64,000 bases of DNA from Cinclus cinclus (Eukaryota > Chordata > Aves > Passeriformes > Cinclidae). Position numbers and translations under genes: made by a program. Location: positions 1,265,501 to 1,329,500 of the forward strand of contig NC_085084.1 in assembly GCF_963662255.1 (NCBI RefSeq), written 5' to 3'. The notes under the pieces are model-generated. The model had not been told where the DNA came from, ran no database searches, and saw only the letters and a program-made list of their open reading frames with translations. Within the stretch, counting starts at the first letter, position 1, and each line of letters opens with the position of its first letter. Below, one piece after another: positions 33,549 through 45,163 of the stretch.

Positions 33549-35985
33549 GGAATACACCATATTTCAAGTAGTTCTGCCCTTTGGTGCCAGTAAGATTTCT
33601 GGAAAGCAGATGGGAGACCTGTAACACTTTCCTGCTGAAAGAATAAGTGGTATTCCTTTGAGTAAGGATCAGGGTACATTGTGCAGTTCTGTCTCCTTAG
33701 CTGGATAGGCTGAAGCAAAGGTATTTTTTTTGTTTGTTTGTGTTTTTTTCTGGTCTTTTCTGTTTGTTTTTTAATTTATTTATTGCAATACAGGCTCTGG
33801 ATCTTTGAAGTTGAGCCCTGTTGAGGTAAGCAGAAAAATATTTTTCTGGGTTGGTTATGCTTTAAAGCTTTAAAACTGCCTCTCCTCACCCACAAACAGA
33901 TTGGCTGAGGTGAGAATTTGTGAGTTTGTTGAATTTTTTTATTTTTTTTTTTTTTTGGGATGGGAGGGAGGTAAAGGGAAAAAAAACCCTGTGGCTGAAG
34001 AAGTGACCTGAAGCCACCATCCTTTCTCAAGCTGGGTAAAAGCCATTATTTGTGTGCCTGTGTGTGGGTGGGTGCTCTCTTGGAAGGGTTCTAGGAATCA
34101 AAACAGGGGAATTAAATCTGCATGTGCTTAACCAAAAAATCTGTAGACCAAGCTTATCTCTTGTCCTTCAGCAGCCACGTTTACTTTATCTGCCTCCTGT
34201 TATGAAGCTGTTGTTCCCTCAGGCAAGGAACAGAAATCTCCACTGCTCTCAAATGTGATTACAAATTAGTTGGATGCTATGAATAAGCCAAGAGTTCAGG
34301 CTGATCTACACCCTTATTTTAACCAAGTTATCTAAACTGCTCAATTAAATGACTATAAAGCAATTTAAGGCCTGGTTTCCTAAGGTTCTTTTAGCTCTCT
34401 TGAGTGAGTACATTTAGAAATAATGCATGAAAATGCAGTGCACTGGAAAATATACTCACCCAGTTCTTTCCTGCACTGATTTGCAATCTGCAGCAAATTG
34501 GCATTATTCTCCCCTGTTTCTGCAAAATGCTCAGCGAGTTCAAATGGCTCTCAAATCTACTGAGACAGTTGAATTATTGCAAAAGTCTGTCTAGGGCTGT
34601 AGACATGTGTTCTTTTGACTCCCCCTCCATCCTACTGAAAAATAAACTACTGTTCTTCATGGCTTATTTTGTCTCTGTCAAGGAAACTTTCTGCTCTCAT
34701 CTCGGGAGGATTGTACAATAGCAATCTGATCCTGACCTTTCTACCTCTTCCTTGAATAACAGATGAAAATTGGACAGTGAGAAGTGGTGTATGCTCCATA
34801 TCTTGTATCCCAGGCACAATCTAATGACACTCTTCTCCCAGTAAAAACAACAGTTGCAGCAGAGGTTAAGGTAAACAGGTTTAGCTAATTACCTCTTAAT
34901 CAAATCCAGTTATAATTTACTGCTGTCCTCTGAACCTCTGTGCCTGCTAAACCATGGGCTTTGGTTGGATTAGCTTATCTCTGATAAATGCAGTGTGATT
35001 AATTTCTCCCACAGTACAGCAGCACGTAAATATCAAGTGAGGGTAATATATGACCAAATAAACTCAGCTCACACACCATCACAGCAGAACTCTCCAAGGC
35101 CCCCATGTACCAGGCACTGAAATAAAACCCTTTTTTTTTTTTTACTTCTAGAAGGTGACGGTGGGGAAGAAGGGAATAAATAATTTTTGTGTGATTCTTT
35201 GTCCCAGAGACCAGAAAGAAAAGAGCAAAAGTGGAACACTCTGGTGGTTTCAGGATTAAGAAAGTCTGCATTTTAAGTAATGTACACTTGTGTGTGAAAA
35301 TCCTTGCTACAAGTAAATCAGGTGTATATACATATGACAGAAACATGAATTTGTCCCTATCAAACTTTGAAACCTTGGCTATGAACACTTCAATTTTTAT
35401 TTTTTTTTTTGTAAGATGTCTTTCTAAAATATGAAACAGTCTGTTTCTCAAGGAAGCGAGAGGACATAAGGAGAGCGCAATTAAAAATCCATTTGAAATG
35501 TTTATGTGAGATCTGAAACTGCATATACTTCTTGAGTTTATGCTTTGGTTTCAAGCTCAGACTGGTTTAATCAAAACATTTGTTACTTCTTGAGCAAACT
35601 TTAGGCTATTTTTTAAAGAAGCAGCTCGGAGGTAAAGTTCTGTGTCAAAATAGTCAGGAAGCTGTAATCCCCTGAGCTTTCCTAGAAGCCCTGTGAAAAG
35701 CAGCAGTTTTGATTCAACTGCAGTTTGGGGGTTTTTTTAACTCTCTACAGATCCAAAAACCTGAGCCAGACAGAAAATGCCTGCATGAAGTTCCTGGCTG
35801 TGGCAGGAAGCAGCAGGGCTGGAAATGTGTTTGTGTGTCATCCTCAGTGGGGTAGAACCAATTTGTGTGATCCTGGACACAAATCTCACCTTGCTTTGGC
35901 ATTCAGTGCCACTCCTAGTGCAATGCAGAGAGCTGCTTGTTTCAAATCACTGCAGAACAATGATTTCACCCAAACACTGCCCTCA
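33549..35985. other. Unique sequence with a candidate regulatory block
   Basis: No gene is supported. T-rich runs lie at 33740-33780, 33936-33957 and 35132-35143. The portion 34860-35005 is unusually rich in transcription-factor-like motifs and is listed separately. Confidence 0.45.
34860..35005. promoter_or_regulatory. Candidate enhancer-like block (forkhead, homeodomain, GATA motifs)
   Basis: In about 145 bp there is a forkhead-type GTAAACA (34871-34877), a homeodomain TAATTA (34886-34891), CTTAATCAAATC, and an opposed GATA pair TTATC-TCT-GATAA (34975-34987) followed by TGTGATTAATTTC. The sequence is not a simple repeat. Motif clustering in unique DNA suggests an enhancer, but nothing here proves function. 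Confidence 0.22.
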
Positions 35986-35989
35986 CTCT

Positions 35990-36175
35990 CAGCAGTGGGT
36001 CAGACAGCAGGAGAAATTTCTTCATTTGTGATCAGGATGGCCAGAGCAGAGGCAGATCCTCTGGAGGTGTTCAAGGGTGTGTGGCATTTGAGGACATGGC
36101 TAATGGTGAGCACAGGGAGGGACTTGGTGGTCTCAAGGTCCTTTCCAGCCTTCCTGGTTCTGTGGTTCTGTGTCC
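35990..36175 (+). mobile_element. CR1 LINE 3' end, diverged
   Basis: The segments GAGAAATTTCTTCATTTGTG, CCTCTGGAGGTGTTCAAGGG and GACTTGGTGGTCTCAAGGTC, then CCTTTCCAGCC and GGTTCTGTGGTTCTGTG, follow CR1 order up to a typical terminus. The longer open frame through it (35725-36219) is incidental. Confidence 0.8.
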
Positions 36176-36329
36176 TTTTCTTGAGGTGTCAAAGAACTGC
36201 TGCTACACTCAGATTTTGAACACGGATTTTCATTTCTTCATTGTCAACCACAGAGTGATTTGTTGATTTTTTTTTTTCTACTAGCAAAACCCAGGACAAA
36301 TTATTCCTCAAATCCCAGCCTACATTTAG

Positions 36330-36468
36330 TGTACTGGGTATTCCTGATGGGCAGGGACACCTCCCACTGTCCCAGGCTGCTCCAAAGCCCCAATGTCCAA
36401 CCTGGACTTGGACACTTCCAGGGATCCAGGGGCAGCCACAGCTTCTCTGGGAAATTCACACTTTGTCT
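36330..36468 (-). mobile_element. CR1 LINE 3' core, reverse
   Basis: Reverse complement of the shared CR1 core. It includes CAGGGACACCTCCCACTGTC, then the CCAATGTCCAACCTGGACTT and GGATCCAGGGGCAGCCACAG segments. It lacks the very 3' terminus and everything 5' of the core. Confidence 0.88.
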
Positions 36469-38348
36469 CTGCTGCTCTACAATCACCAGGGTTCAGTGTT
36501 TGAAGGGAAAGGAAGTGAGAAACTCAAGCTGGCCTCAGCAGGTTTGAATATTTTCCAAGAAAGAAACTACACTTCCACTGCTCTCTATTCTGCAGCTCAG
36601 AACCAAACACAACAGCTTTCCTGCATTGTTCAACTGGCCTACCTGTTGAAGGAAGGAAAAATTCAAAAAAGAAAGAGCTGGATGTAAAAGTGGTCCTGAA
36701 GTAGCTGTGGTAGGAAACGACTTTGAAACTGATCCAGATCCTTTCACAGAAATTATAAAATCCCTTCAGTGGGATTGTTTCATAGTGACAGTCATGCTAT
36801 AAACTCATGATGGGTTGAGTTATAGGAGCATTCATTCCTTCTTTCTGCTGGGCACAGTTGAAGTTGTCACTACCCTTTGGTTTTCTCCTGCTTACATATA
36901 TTTTTTCCAGCTCTTCTGCTGTGACCCTCGTGAAAAGAGAGCTCAAGTTCAAGGCTGTGTGGGATTTCTCTCAAGCCATTGGATTTCCAGCCAGCAAGTA
37001 AGCATGCCAGCACGCAGGCCAAATTAATTCCATCATCATCAAATGGAAACAAAGTGCCTGAGACAAAGTGACTGAGAGGTCAAGGAAATCTGCAGCTGAG
37101 AATCAAACCAGGGCTGGTTGGGAATTCAACACATTAAAGGTGAACGAGGGGGCATCTTTGGAGCTTGGGGTTCACTCCAGTGATGGCACAAAATCCTTCA
37201 TGCTTCCTGTGGCTTTATCTCAGATTTTGCTGTTGACTGATGCAAAGGACGAAACAACAAGGGTCGTTCTGGTGTGCGAGTTTCCTTCTTTGAATTAATT
37301 TTGTACCGCTGGCGCGATCGCTGCATGAACTGACCCCACAGAAAACATTTTTAAACTCTCCACCAGTGCAGGAAAGCTTTAACGTGCCTGACAGCTCTGG
37401 AACTGCCTGGTCAGAAGACAGGTCAGGGCTCAACCTATTAAACTTTTGGTAGCTGCAAGATGTGACACGAGCTGGATTGCCCATCCACCGAGGCAGACCT
37501 GATGGCTGCTCCCATTTCCTGATGCAGTAAAGGGCAAAGCGGGAGAGAAATTAATGCATGCATTTTATCCCCTGCAGGGCTGGCATCCTTCTGGCTGACT
37601 GATAGAAACCCCTTCAGATGATCAGATAGCAGAATTTTCTCAGCTGCATGGTTGGTTTGCCCCAGAGCAGTGCTGTTCTTTTAGAGTCACTTCCAGTCAA
37701 TGGCAGATCTGGGAAAACAGGCAAAAAAACCCCCCCATAATCTAGCTTTTGGGTGAAAGCAGCTGTGTGTTTTCAGTGCAATTGTAATCTGGCACCTTGA
37801 ATTCGTGACCCTTTAAATTCGGTGTCATGTGAACCCTGATTACTCATCCCCTGGGGGAAAGGAAGAATATCTGAGAAGCTCTCACACTTCCAAACTGCCC
37901 CACTCTTCGTGGCTTCAAGCCACATAAAAGTAATAACCCTTCCATAAGATATTGCTCAGTGGCTCTTGGAAGTGCCTTGGAATAGAACTCACTCAGCAGA
38001 TTTCGATAAAACCCAGTCTCTTATTTTTACGGAATTAAAGTGTCAAATGCAGGCATTCTGACAAAAATCTGTGCCTTTCCACATCCCTGTTTCTTATCAA
38101 ACCTGCAGAATTTTGGGTGCCTGTTGTGGGATGCCATCTGGCTCTTTTCTGGCCCAGCAGGGCACTGGGATTGTGGACATTGTCCATGTTTCCAAAAAGC
38201 ACCTTTTTTATCTGTCCAAGCCACCCAACACAGCCCTGCTAACCCTGAGCATTCTCCTCTGCCCTCCTTTCTTGCATTTTTGGTCCTACTTATTTTAGCT
38301 TCTCTTTGCACACCCTCACACTGCAATGGGCGCATAATTTAGTTAGTT
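36469..38348. other. Unique sequence, nothing recognised
   Basis: Includes a local CpG cluster with an 8-bp GCGATCGC palindrome (37314-37321). Open frames are present on both strands at 38027-38342 but are unrecognised. Confidence 0.45.
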
Positions 38349-38870
38349 ATAAATAAAATAAAATAAAATAAAATAAAATAAAATAAAATGAAATAAAATA
38401 AAATAAAATAAAATAAAATAAAATAAAATAAAATAATTAATATAATATAATATAATGTAATATAATGTAATATAATATAATAAACTTTTATTTATACATA
38501 TAAATTATTAATATATTTTATGTTTTATATTTTATTATATTTTTATATTATATAGAAATTAATAGATCATTAAAATAATGTGACATACTAATTATAATAT
38601 AATGTAATGTAATGTAATGTAATGTAATAATATAATATAATATAATAAATATAATATAATAAATATAATAAATATAATATAATATAATATAATATAATAT
38701 ACTTTTATTTGTACATATAAATTATAAATCTATTTTATGTATTATATTTTATTACAGATTTTTATTATATAAAAATTAACATATTGTTAAGTATACTGTA
38801 ATGTATTAATATAATGTATAATATGATATAATTATAATGAATAACAATTAATTATTTAGGTACCTCAGCC
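38349..38870 (+). repeat. AAAAT array grading into a duplicated AT-rich block
   Basis: A near-perfect AAAAT pentamer array (38349-38435) passes into TAATA-type units. A segment of about 115 bp beginning ACTTTTATTTATACATATAA at 38484 recurs at 38701 (ACTTTTATTTGTACATATAA) with an offset of about 217 bp, each copy followed by GTAATGTA units. The block is essentially GC-free. Confidence 0.92.
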
Positions 38871-39314
38871 AAAATCTTCTTTCCAAGCTTTGACTGTTGG
38901 CCCAGACTCCCCCTCCACACAAGCTGGAGAGGAAATTCTGTGGAGAGGCTTATCCAAGCTGTCACCATCTAGATGTAGAGTTAATTACCCTGGAAGGCTC
39001 CAGGACACTGGGCACTTCAACTTTTCATTGCTTTATTAGGGACTCACGTGTCTGGCCTTAATCACCTTAGATATCCTCCATTGTCAAGGAAGGCATAAAA
39101 AAGGTGCTTTAAGTTTTTTGGTTTTTTTTTTCCTCATCTCATTAGTGAATTTAGGGAAATAAATCCCTCTCTGGTGTTCCCAGGGGACAGTGGGGTTGCA
39201 GGGGGATCTGGATCTGAAATGAGCTGTACTTGGGGTCCCCAGTTTGCCGAGGAATCCCATCCTGGAGTGACTGGGTTTTGAAGTCAGGAGCCTCCAGTAA
39301 AATTCTGATTTTTC
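38871..39314. other. Unique sequence, nothing recognised
   Basis: An ordinary-complexity island between two AT arrays. No gene is supported. Confidence 0.5.
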
Positions 39315-39396
39315 AAAATTTTATTTTATTTTATTTTATTTTATTTTATTTTATTTTATTTTAATTTATTTTAATTTTTTTTTTTTTTTTTTTTTA
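39315..39396 (+). repeat. TTTTA pentanucleotide array and T-run
   Basis: TTTTA units, two variant TTTAA steps, then a T21 run (39375-39395). It is complementary to the AAAAT array at 38349. Confidence 0.95.
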
Positions 39397-39848
39397 AGAG
39401 GAACCTTTGCAAATAGAACCCGCTTTTTCAAAATGGTTCCTCTGCAGGACAGTTAACTCTGTTGGGTTTTGCTAAGTGTTTTTAAGAGAGATATTTCTCG
39501 GCAGATGTTAAGAGTGTAAGTGCTGCCAGTTATTTCCGTTTAATTGTTGAACCCTGTTGAGCTAAGTAAATTTTATATTTTCTTCACCCTTCTCATTAAT
39601 GCACAGAAATAAATGCTTCCTTTCCACACGGCCTGTTTAGTTTTAGCTGGTCAGTTCTCAAACACCTTTCATAAGGTCTGGAATGATTGTCAGCCATGAA
39701 ACAGATGATTTTGGAGGTATGGATAAACACAACCTGCACTGGGAGGGTTCCACCAGCTGGAAGTTTGGGTGCTTAGCTCCAGTGGCATCAGGCTCTGAAG
39801 AGCCTTTCACTTTTGAAGCAGCATGGAATTCTTCTGTTGGCGTGTCTG
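39397..39848. other. Unique sequence, nothing recognised
   Basis: No gene or element recognised. Confidence 0.5.
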
Positions 39849-39985
39849 GTTAAAAGAAAAAAAAAAGAAAAACCCACCAAAAGAACAAACAAACAAATAA
39901 AAAAAACCCAAACAACCCCCACCCCACCAAAAAAAAAAAACAAACCAAAAACAAAAACAAAAAAACCCAACCATATAAAACCCCC
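39849..39985 (+). repeat. A/C-rich low-complexity tract
   Basis: Third A/C-only-like tract: A-runs with AAAC, AACCC and CCCCACCCCACC steps, ending near ACCCAACCATATAAAACCCCC. Apparent open frames on both strands are by-products of composition. Confidence 0.88.
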
Positions 39986-41917
39986 GAGATTAAAATGCAT
40001 TTTTGTGCTTTTCCCTGCTGTGGGGGAATTGTCTGAGTGTTTATGGCAGCCCTTGCCATGTGGCACAGGGCTCTGTCTCTCCACACCCATGGGCTCCTTG
40101 GTCTGTGATGCTCAAGGGGAAGGTTGATGCTTTGAACTCTTCTCATCTTGAGCTCACACAGGGGTTTTTCCTGCTTGTGGAGCTCCTCCTTTGCTCCCAG
40201 GTACAGCTCCATGGGTCCTGGTAGGAGTGAGCTGCTGAAAAGCTGAGCCTAAACCCCCTCAGTGAATCCAGCCCCTTCACAGATGCCAGCTGTGCTTGGA
40301 AATTTGGCTTAGGATCTTAAAATCACTTTGTAGATCCAGCCCTCAGGCACCTTTGACAATCCCTCCATAGGAAATGAGGTTTTTTTCACCGTAAGTGTGA
40401 AATAGGTTATAACTCTGACTGGTTTTAGTGCAGCTAAGATCATGTAGCACTTTTTATAGACTGCCAATGGGTCTAAATATGGTCAGTAAATCAGGATGTG
40501 TTTTAAGGGGAGCAGGCAGAAAGGGGTAAGGTCTGCATGGGCTCATTGAAATCTGTTTTTAAAGCATGGGGGGTACAGGGATGCCTCTGGAGAAGAATGC
40601 AGCTACTTGCACTTTATTTCATTCCTGCAATTCCAGTGCCAAGCCACTGGACTTGAGGAGAGATGATTCTTTTCCTTTTCCTCACCCCTAAATGTGCAGG
40701 CAAGCAAATAATGAGGCATTGTACGCTGGTCCAGTGTACAGAAAACAAATTAATTGAGTGGCTTGGCCTTCCAGTGATTACATTTCCAGGCAGGTTGGGT
40801 TTTCAGCACCCAGCTTCCCCCAGGAGAAAAACAAACCAACATTTCCCACATAGTACCAACACTTTCCCCACATTAAGGTGTGTACAAGACATTTGAAGCA
40901 AAACTGAGTGTGGACCACGGATGGCCCAAGCTTAAAACACCCCAAATTCTGCAGGTGAGTGGATGCAAGCTTTGCTGTAGTGAAGGGCTCTTAGAACCAG
41001 GCTGCCCTGAGGACTCGTGGAGACAACAATCACTGTTGTTTCTCTGAGGAAAAATGTGCAATAGTACATTTGTTTTAACAAAGAAAGGTATCCTGTGAAG
41101 TGGGGTCCTGGGGGAATCTGGATTTTTAGCACGCGGACCCCAGGCTGCAGCTCTAAGGAAGGTTGGGATGGTTTTGTGGTCCTCGGACACGCTGACAAAC
41201 GTGTGATTTAATGTGGAGAAACACCAGCACAATGACCCTTTCACAGACCTCTTTAAAACATTATTGTTTCCTGTCTTCCAGCAGCCACTTCTGGAAACCA
41301 GGAGGTAATGCTGAGCCCTTCACTGGGTTTAATGTCACCTTCACATAACTGCTCCCCTTTGGAAAGGGATGCACAGGTGTTAATCTACTTATGCTTTTCA
41401 TCTGCTTTAGAGTACTAGAAAGTGCTCTCTGTGTTTCACATCCTCTGCCCTGTGTTACAAGAAGGCTTTGTGAGCACACCCGAGGAGGTTTTTTCCTTTC
41501 TTTTTTTTTTTTTTTTTTTTTTTTTTTGAAAGTCCCTGGAATCTTTAGAGGAGTTGCTTCCTGAGTTTTATTTTGTGAAGCAGGGCTGTAGGAAAGCTGT
41601 ATCAAAAACCATCTCTGCTTTGATGTTGCCTGATGCTTTCTGGAGGAGGGTTCTGGGTACTGGAGCTAAGGACATGGCAAAATTTACTCTTGTGTCCATC
41701 CAAAATCTCATTTGTGAGACTCAGCTGCATCCCACTTGCAACCCTGGAGGCTCAGCTCCTTAAAAATCTAAGAATCTACTTTTACTAGCAACTTACACCA
41801 CAGTTTGCTTATCTCCCTTGAGGTTTTCAACTCAAATTTTGACTTCAACAAGCAGGTACATTGAAACCCCTAGCACTGTATGTTTTGTGTTTTCTCATCA
41901 CCTTTTTTGTGCTACCT
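39986..41917. other. Unique sequence with a T-run
   Basis: A T-run of about 27 lies at 41501-41527. No gene is supported; open frames up to 123 codons on both strands are unrecognised. Confidence 0.45.
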
Positions 41918-42013
41918 GAAAGGGGTTTATCTGCTTAAGGGACACATGGTTAGGTTAATGGTTGGACTTGGTGGCCTTAAAGGTATTTTCTAATATGATT
42001 CTCTGATTCTATT
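41918..42013 (+). mobile_element. CR1-like 3' terminus
   Basis: The sequence AATGGTTGGACTTGGTGGCC followed by TTAAAGGTATTTTCTAATATGATTC and TGATTCTATT is a typical terminal CR1 segment, including the ATTCT-type end. Only about 95 bp remain. Confidence 0.75.
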
Positions 42014-42078
42014 GCGTGAATATAAAAATGTAAAGTTGTTGAAGCAGATGAGCCTTGTCCAGGGGGGAATAAACTAAT

Positions 42079-42080
<2 letters not shown>

Positions 42081-42113
<33 letters not shown>
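42081..42113. repeat. AT dinucleotide array
   Basis: About 16 uninterrupted AT units. Self-complementary. Confidence 0.97.
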
Positions 42114-42117
<4 letters not shown>

Positions 42118-42248
42118 TTCTTATTTTTTTTTTTACCCTGGAGATCTGAGGCAGTGACACCAGGGATCAAATGTGCAGGTGCTGGGGGTGCCCTGGGCTG
42201 CCCAGAGCTGCCTTGGGCAGGGGGGCATCACTCCTGTACCAGGGCAGA

Positions 42249-42719
42249 TGATGCCTTTTTAGGGTTTACCTAAAAACAGAGCCCAGGCAGAATTAAGGGA
42301 ACAGAAGATATATTTAATGAAGGACCTTCAGGTACATTTGGGGCTGATGAAGCCTCTCCCAGATGGTCACAAGTTTTTCACACTTTTATAAGTTTGATAA
42401 TTTACATATCAGGGGTTAATTCTCCAATTACAGCTTCAGGTAATGAAGGCATTTAACCCCAGTTTGCTCTCCCCAATTAATTTTTGTTTATACTTTTTAG
42501 GGCCTGAGGCTGTACAGTGTCCTTGAGTTTCAGAGGTATTGTTTTGTGTGATCAAAATGTGAAGACAGTAACTAACAGTGTATATGGAGTTTAGGGTTAA
42601 TGCAGTACAGGATTTGGAAAATATAAAAGCTAAAATAAAACCCCTTTTAATATAAAATAATAAAAAACAATATAAAATAGCTTTTAATATAAAAGCTATA
42701 AAATCCTAAGGCATCACCA
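42249..42719 (-). mobile_element. Solo LTR, copy B of the 16-kb family
   Basis: Reverse complement of an LTR homologous to 15973-16393. It ends (read on minus) with CTGGGCTCTGTTTTTAGGT and AAAAAGGCATCA. The poly(A) signal is ATTAAA (42313-42318), 64 bp from the 3' end. A TATA-like CTTATAAAAG lies at 42383-42392 where copy A has a decayed equivalent. Compared with copy A it has about 60 extra bp of AT-rich sequence near its 5' end (about 42630-42690). Terminal sequences TGATGCC and GGCATCA are inverted repeats. There are no retroviral genes beside it and no clear target-site duplication. Confidence 0.75.
42383..42392 (-). promoter_or_regulatory. TATA box of LTR copy B
   Basis: CTTATAAAAG on the minus strand, about 65 bp upstream of the ATTAAA signal. 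In copy A the same place reads GTTATAATTG and in copy C CTTGTAAAAG, so copy B keeps the best TATA match. Confidence 0.5.
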
Positions 42720-45003
42720 GTGCCTGGATGGTTTTCAGTTTGATTTTAGCATCTCATAATATCCCCAAGATCTGTCTCAGTGGATCACACCTCCACATGT
42801 GCAGTGCTTTTCTTTCAGGTACAGATGAAGCTGGGAACTTCAAGGTCAGAGAGGAATTGAGCAGAGCAAGATGTGCAGTTCTTCTAGATGTGAGTTCTTT
42901 TTTTTTTTTTTTTTGGTGTGGGGCTTCCTACTCCTGTGCTTTCTGCTGAATCATGGGGTTTACCTAAAAATAGGCATTTCAAAAATTAAAATAGAATTCC
43001 CCCATCTTCCCCCAGCTGTCAGGAAAGCACAGCGGAACAGGGACAAACCTGATACTGGCTCCATCAATGACAAATTCTGATTTTGGAGTCGTGTTTGCTG
43101 CAAAAATACAGGAAACTTCCTTCTGAATTGCTTAAACTAATGTTTTCTTTTAACCTTTAAATTCACAAATAGGATCTGATCACAAGGAGACTGAACAAGA
43201 CATAAATGAAGAAGTCAGTTTATTTTGTCACTGGCAGCTGAAAAAGTCTCTATTCTATACTTTGTGCATGATAATTAAATGTGGGTGTTAATTGGAGCCT
43301 CAGCTGAGGCTTTAGCAGCTTTTGCTGCCATGCAGCAGTGTCAGGTATAAGTGGAAAAGAAGGAGAAGACAGTCAGTGGCCCAAACCAGCCTAAAATAAT
43401 GAATCTTGTGGCAGGAGAGAGGAAAAACATGGGATAAGGAATGGCTCAGGACAGCAGGACAACAGAAGTCTCACCTGCCAGGAAAACATTCCCAGGAGTG
43501 GGAAGAAACAAGTTTAGATGAACAGAGAAGTGAATGACAAAGGAAAAAAGGATTTAGAAGGGCATCTGACCTGATCCCAGCCATGATCCTGAAAGCCCAG
43601 GAGATCCCAGGTGAGAGGGGGGCTGAGGGAGGGGACAGAGCTTTACCTTGCAGGTGGGAGCTGGCATTTCACAAAGGAGGTACCAAAGAGGTGGCCTGAG
43701 AGCAGACAAAACAGTTTAGGTGTGTCAGGTTAAGCAAAAAGAGCCAAATGAGAGCAGGGAATTACTGCAAGGAGCCAGCATGGAAATGCCAGTGGAATTA
43801 ATGGGAATGACAGATCTTCAAGAAGGGGCACAGCTCCCTAAGCTGCAAGTAAGGGTTTTTAATGCAGGAAATAAATAAATAAACACATAGAAATGTGCAA
43901 TGCTCTCACTGTAAAGCTCCCCTCTTTTCCCAGAGAATGTAAGGATGAGTGCTGTGGCACTGGTTGCCATGATGGAGATTTATTCAAGGTGTAAAGGAAT
44001 TCTGCAGCCAGCTGTGCTCCGTGGTCTATCAAAGAGGGAGTCCTTGTGCATGGAATACCACCATGCCTCATCACAGGACTGTTTTCTGAGAAATAAAGTA
44101 CCACAGTCTCCCCACCATTACAAATGGCTCTCAGTTACAGCTGGGAAGACTTGCAGTTAGTTAATTCTTTGTCATATTCTGCACAAATGGAGACAAAATG
44201 GAATACATTCCCAGTATTGAATTACTTGTTCATTTATTCCAAGTTAAAGATGCTAATTACTATCTGTATTTTCACAGCCTTATCTGATTACATTAACCTG
44301 ACAAAAGGGCAGCCAAAATTCAAGATCAAGTTTCCAGATAATGCCTAATAGATTCCTTTCCCCTCATCTCTTCTGTCTTTGGGCTGATTTTTATTAGTTC
44401 ATTTGCAAGGCTCCTATTAGCCTATGGTGATTTCAACACAACTGTGCAACACAGACTTGGAATTTGATCCTGATGTTATTCTCCACCATTTAGAATCTGA
44501 CTTCAGATCTGCCTGTCGCCGGAGGAAAGCAGGAGAATGCAAATAATGATCCAAGATTTAAGAAAACAAATAGGCAGAGAAGTGGGAAAGCCTGGTTTAA
44601 AAGTGCCTGCTGGAAAGGAGGAGTACGAGGATGGTGACAAGGAGTCACAGTGATGTGCTTTACTCACTTTCAGGATGAGAGAACCACTCAGCAACACACT
44701 CCGAAAATTTTCCTGCGTACCTCTCGTGTCAGTGCCCTCAACACTCTCCATGAGATGTGTGAACTGCAAAAAGGCACAAAAGGGCAGCAGTTTTTGTCAG
44801 TGCCTTCCAAGTTGTTATCAGTTTTAGGATTAAAGACTCAGCTCCCAAATTTTACTCCGAGGTCGAAGCCACATTTTGCTTTAAAGGAAGGGCACATTTC
44901 TAACCCTCAAAAACCTGTGTACAAGAGGCTGTACCCGTCCAAGGCTATGGCAAAAAATCCCCACTATTTTTAAAAGTCTTGTGGAGCTCTAGACAATGCT
45001 CTG

Positions 45004-45163
45004 AGATTGAAGATCTCAATCTTTAATTTAGATTTGTAATCTAAATCAAGATCTAATCTTGATTTTTTTAAAAATATAAGAAATCTAATTTTTTAATCTA
45101 AATTTTTTTTAAAAAAATTATTCTAAAATTTTAAAATCTAGCCTTTAATCTAAATCAAGATCT
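45004..45163. repeat. Cluster of three short hairpins plus a direct repeat
   Basis: Three perfect inverted repeats lie within 62 bp: 7-bp arms at 45004-45022 (AGATTGA...TCAATCT), 9-bp arms at 45026-45046 (ATTTAGATT-TGT-AATCTAAAT) and 10-bp arms at 45043-45065 (AAATCAAGAT-CTA-ATCTTGATTT). The 18-mer TAATCTAAATCAAGATCT at 45037-45054 is repeated exactly at 45146-45163. It looks like local duplication and template switching in AT-rich DNA. Confidence 0.85.

Noticed and set aside
35725..36219. 164-codon open frame
   Set aside because: Its second half is CR1 and no splice or domain evidence supports a gene.
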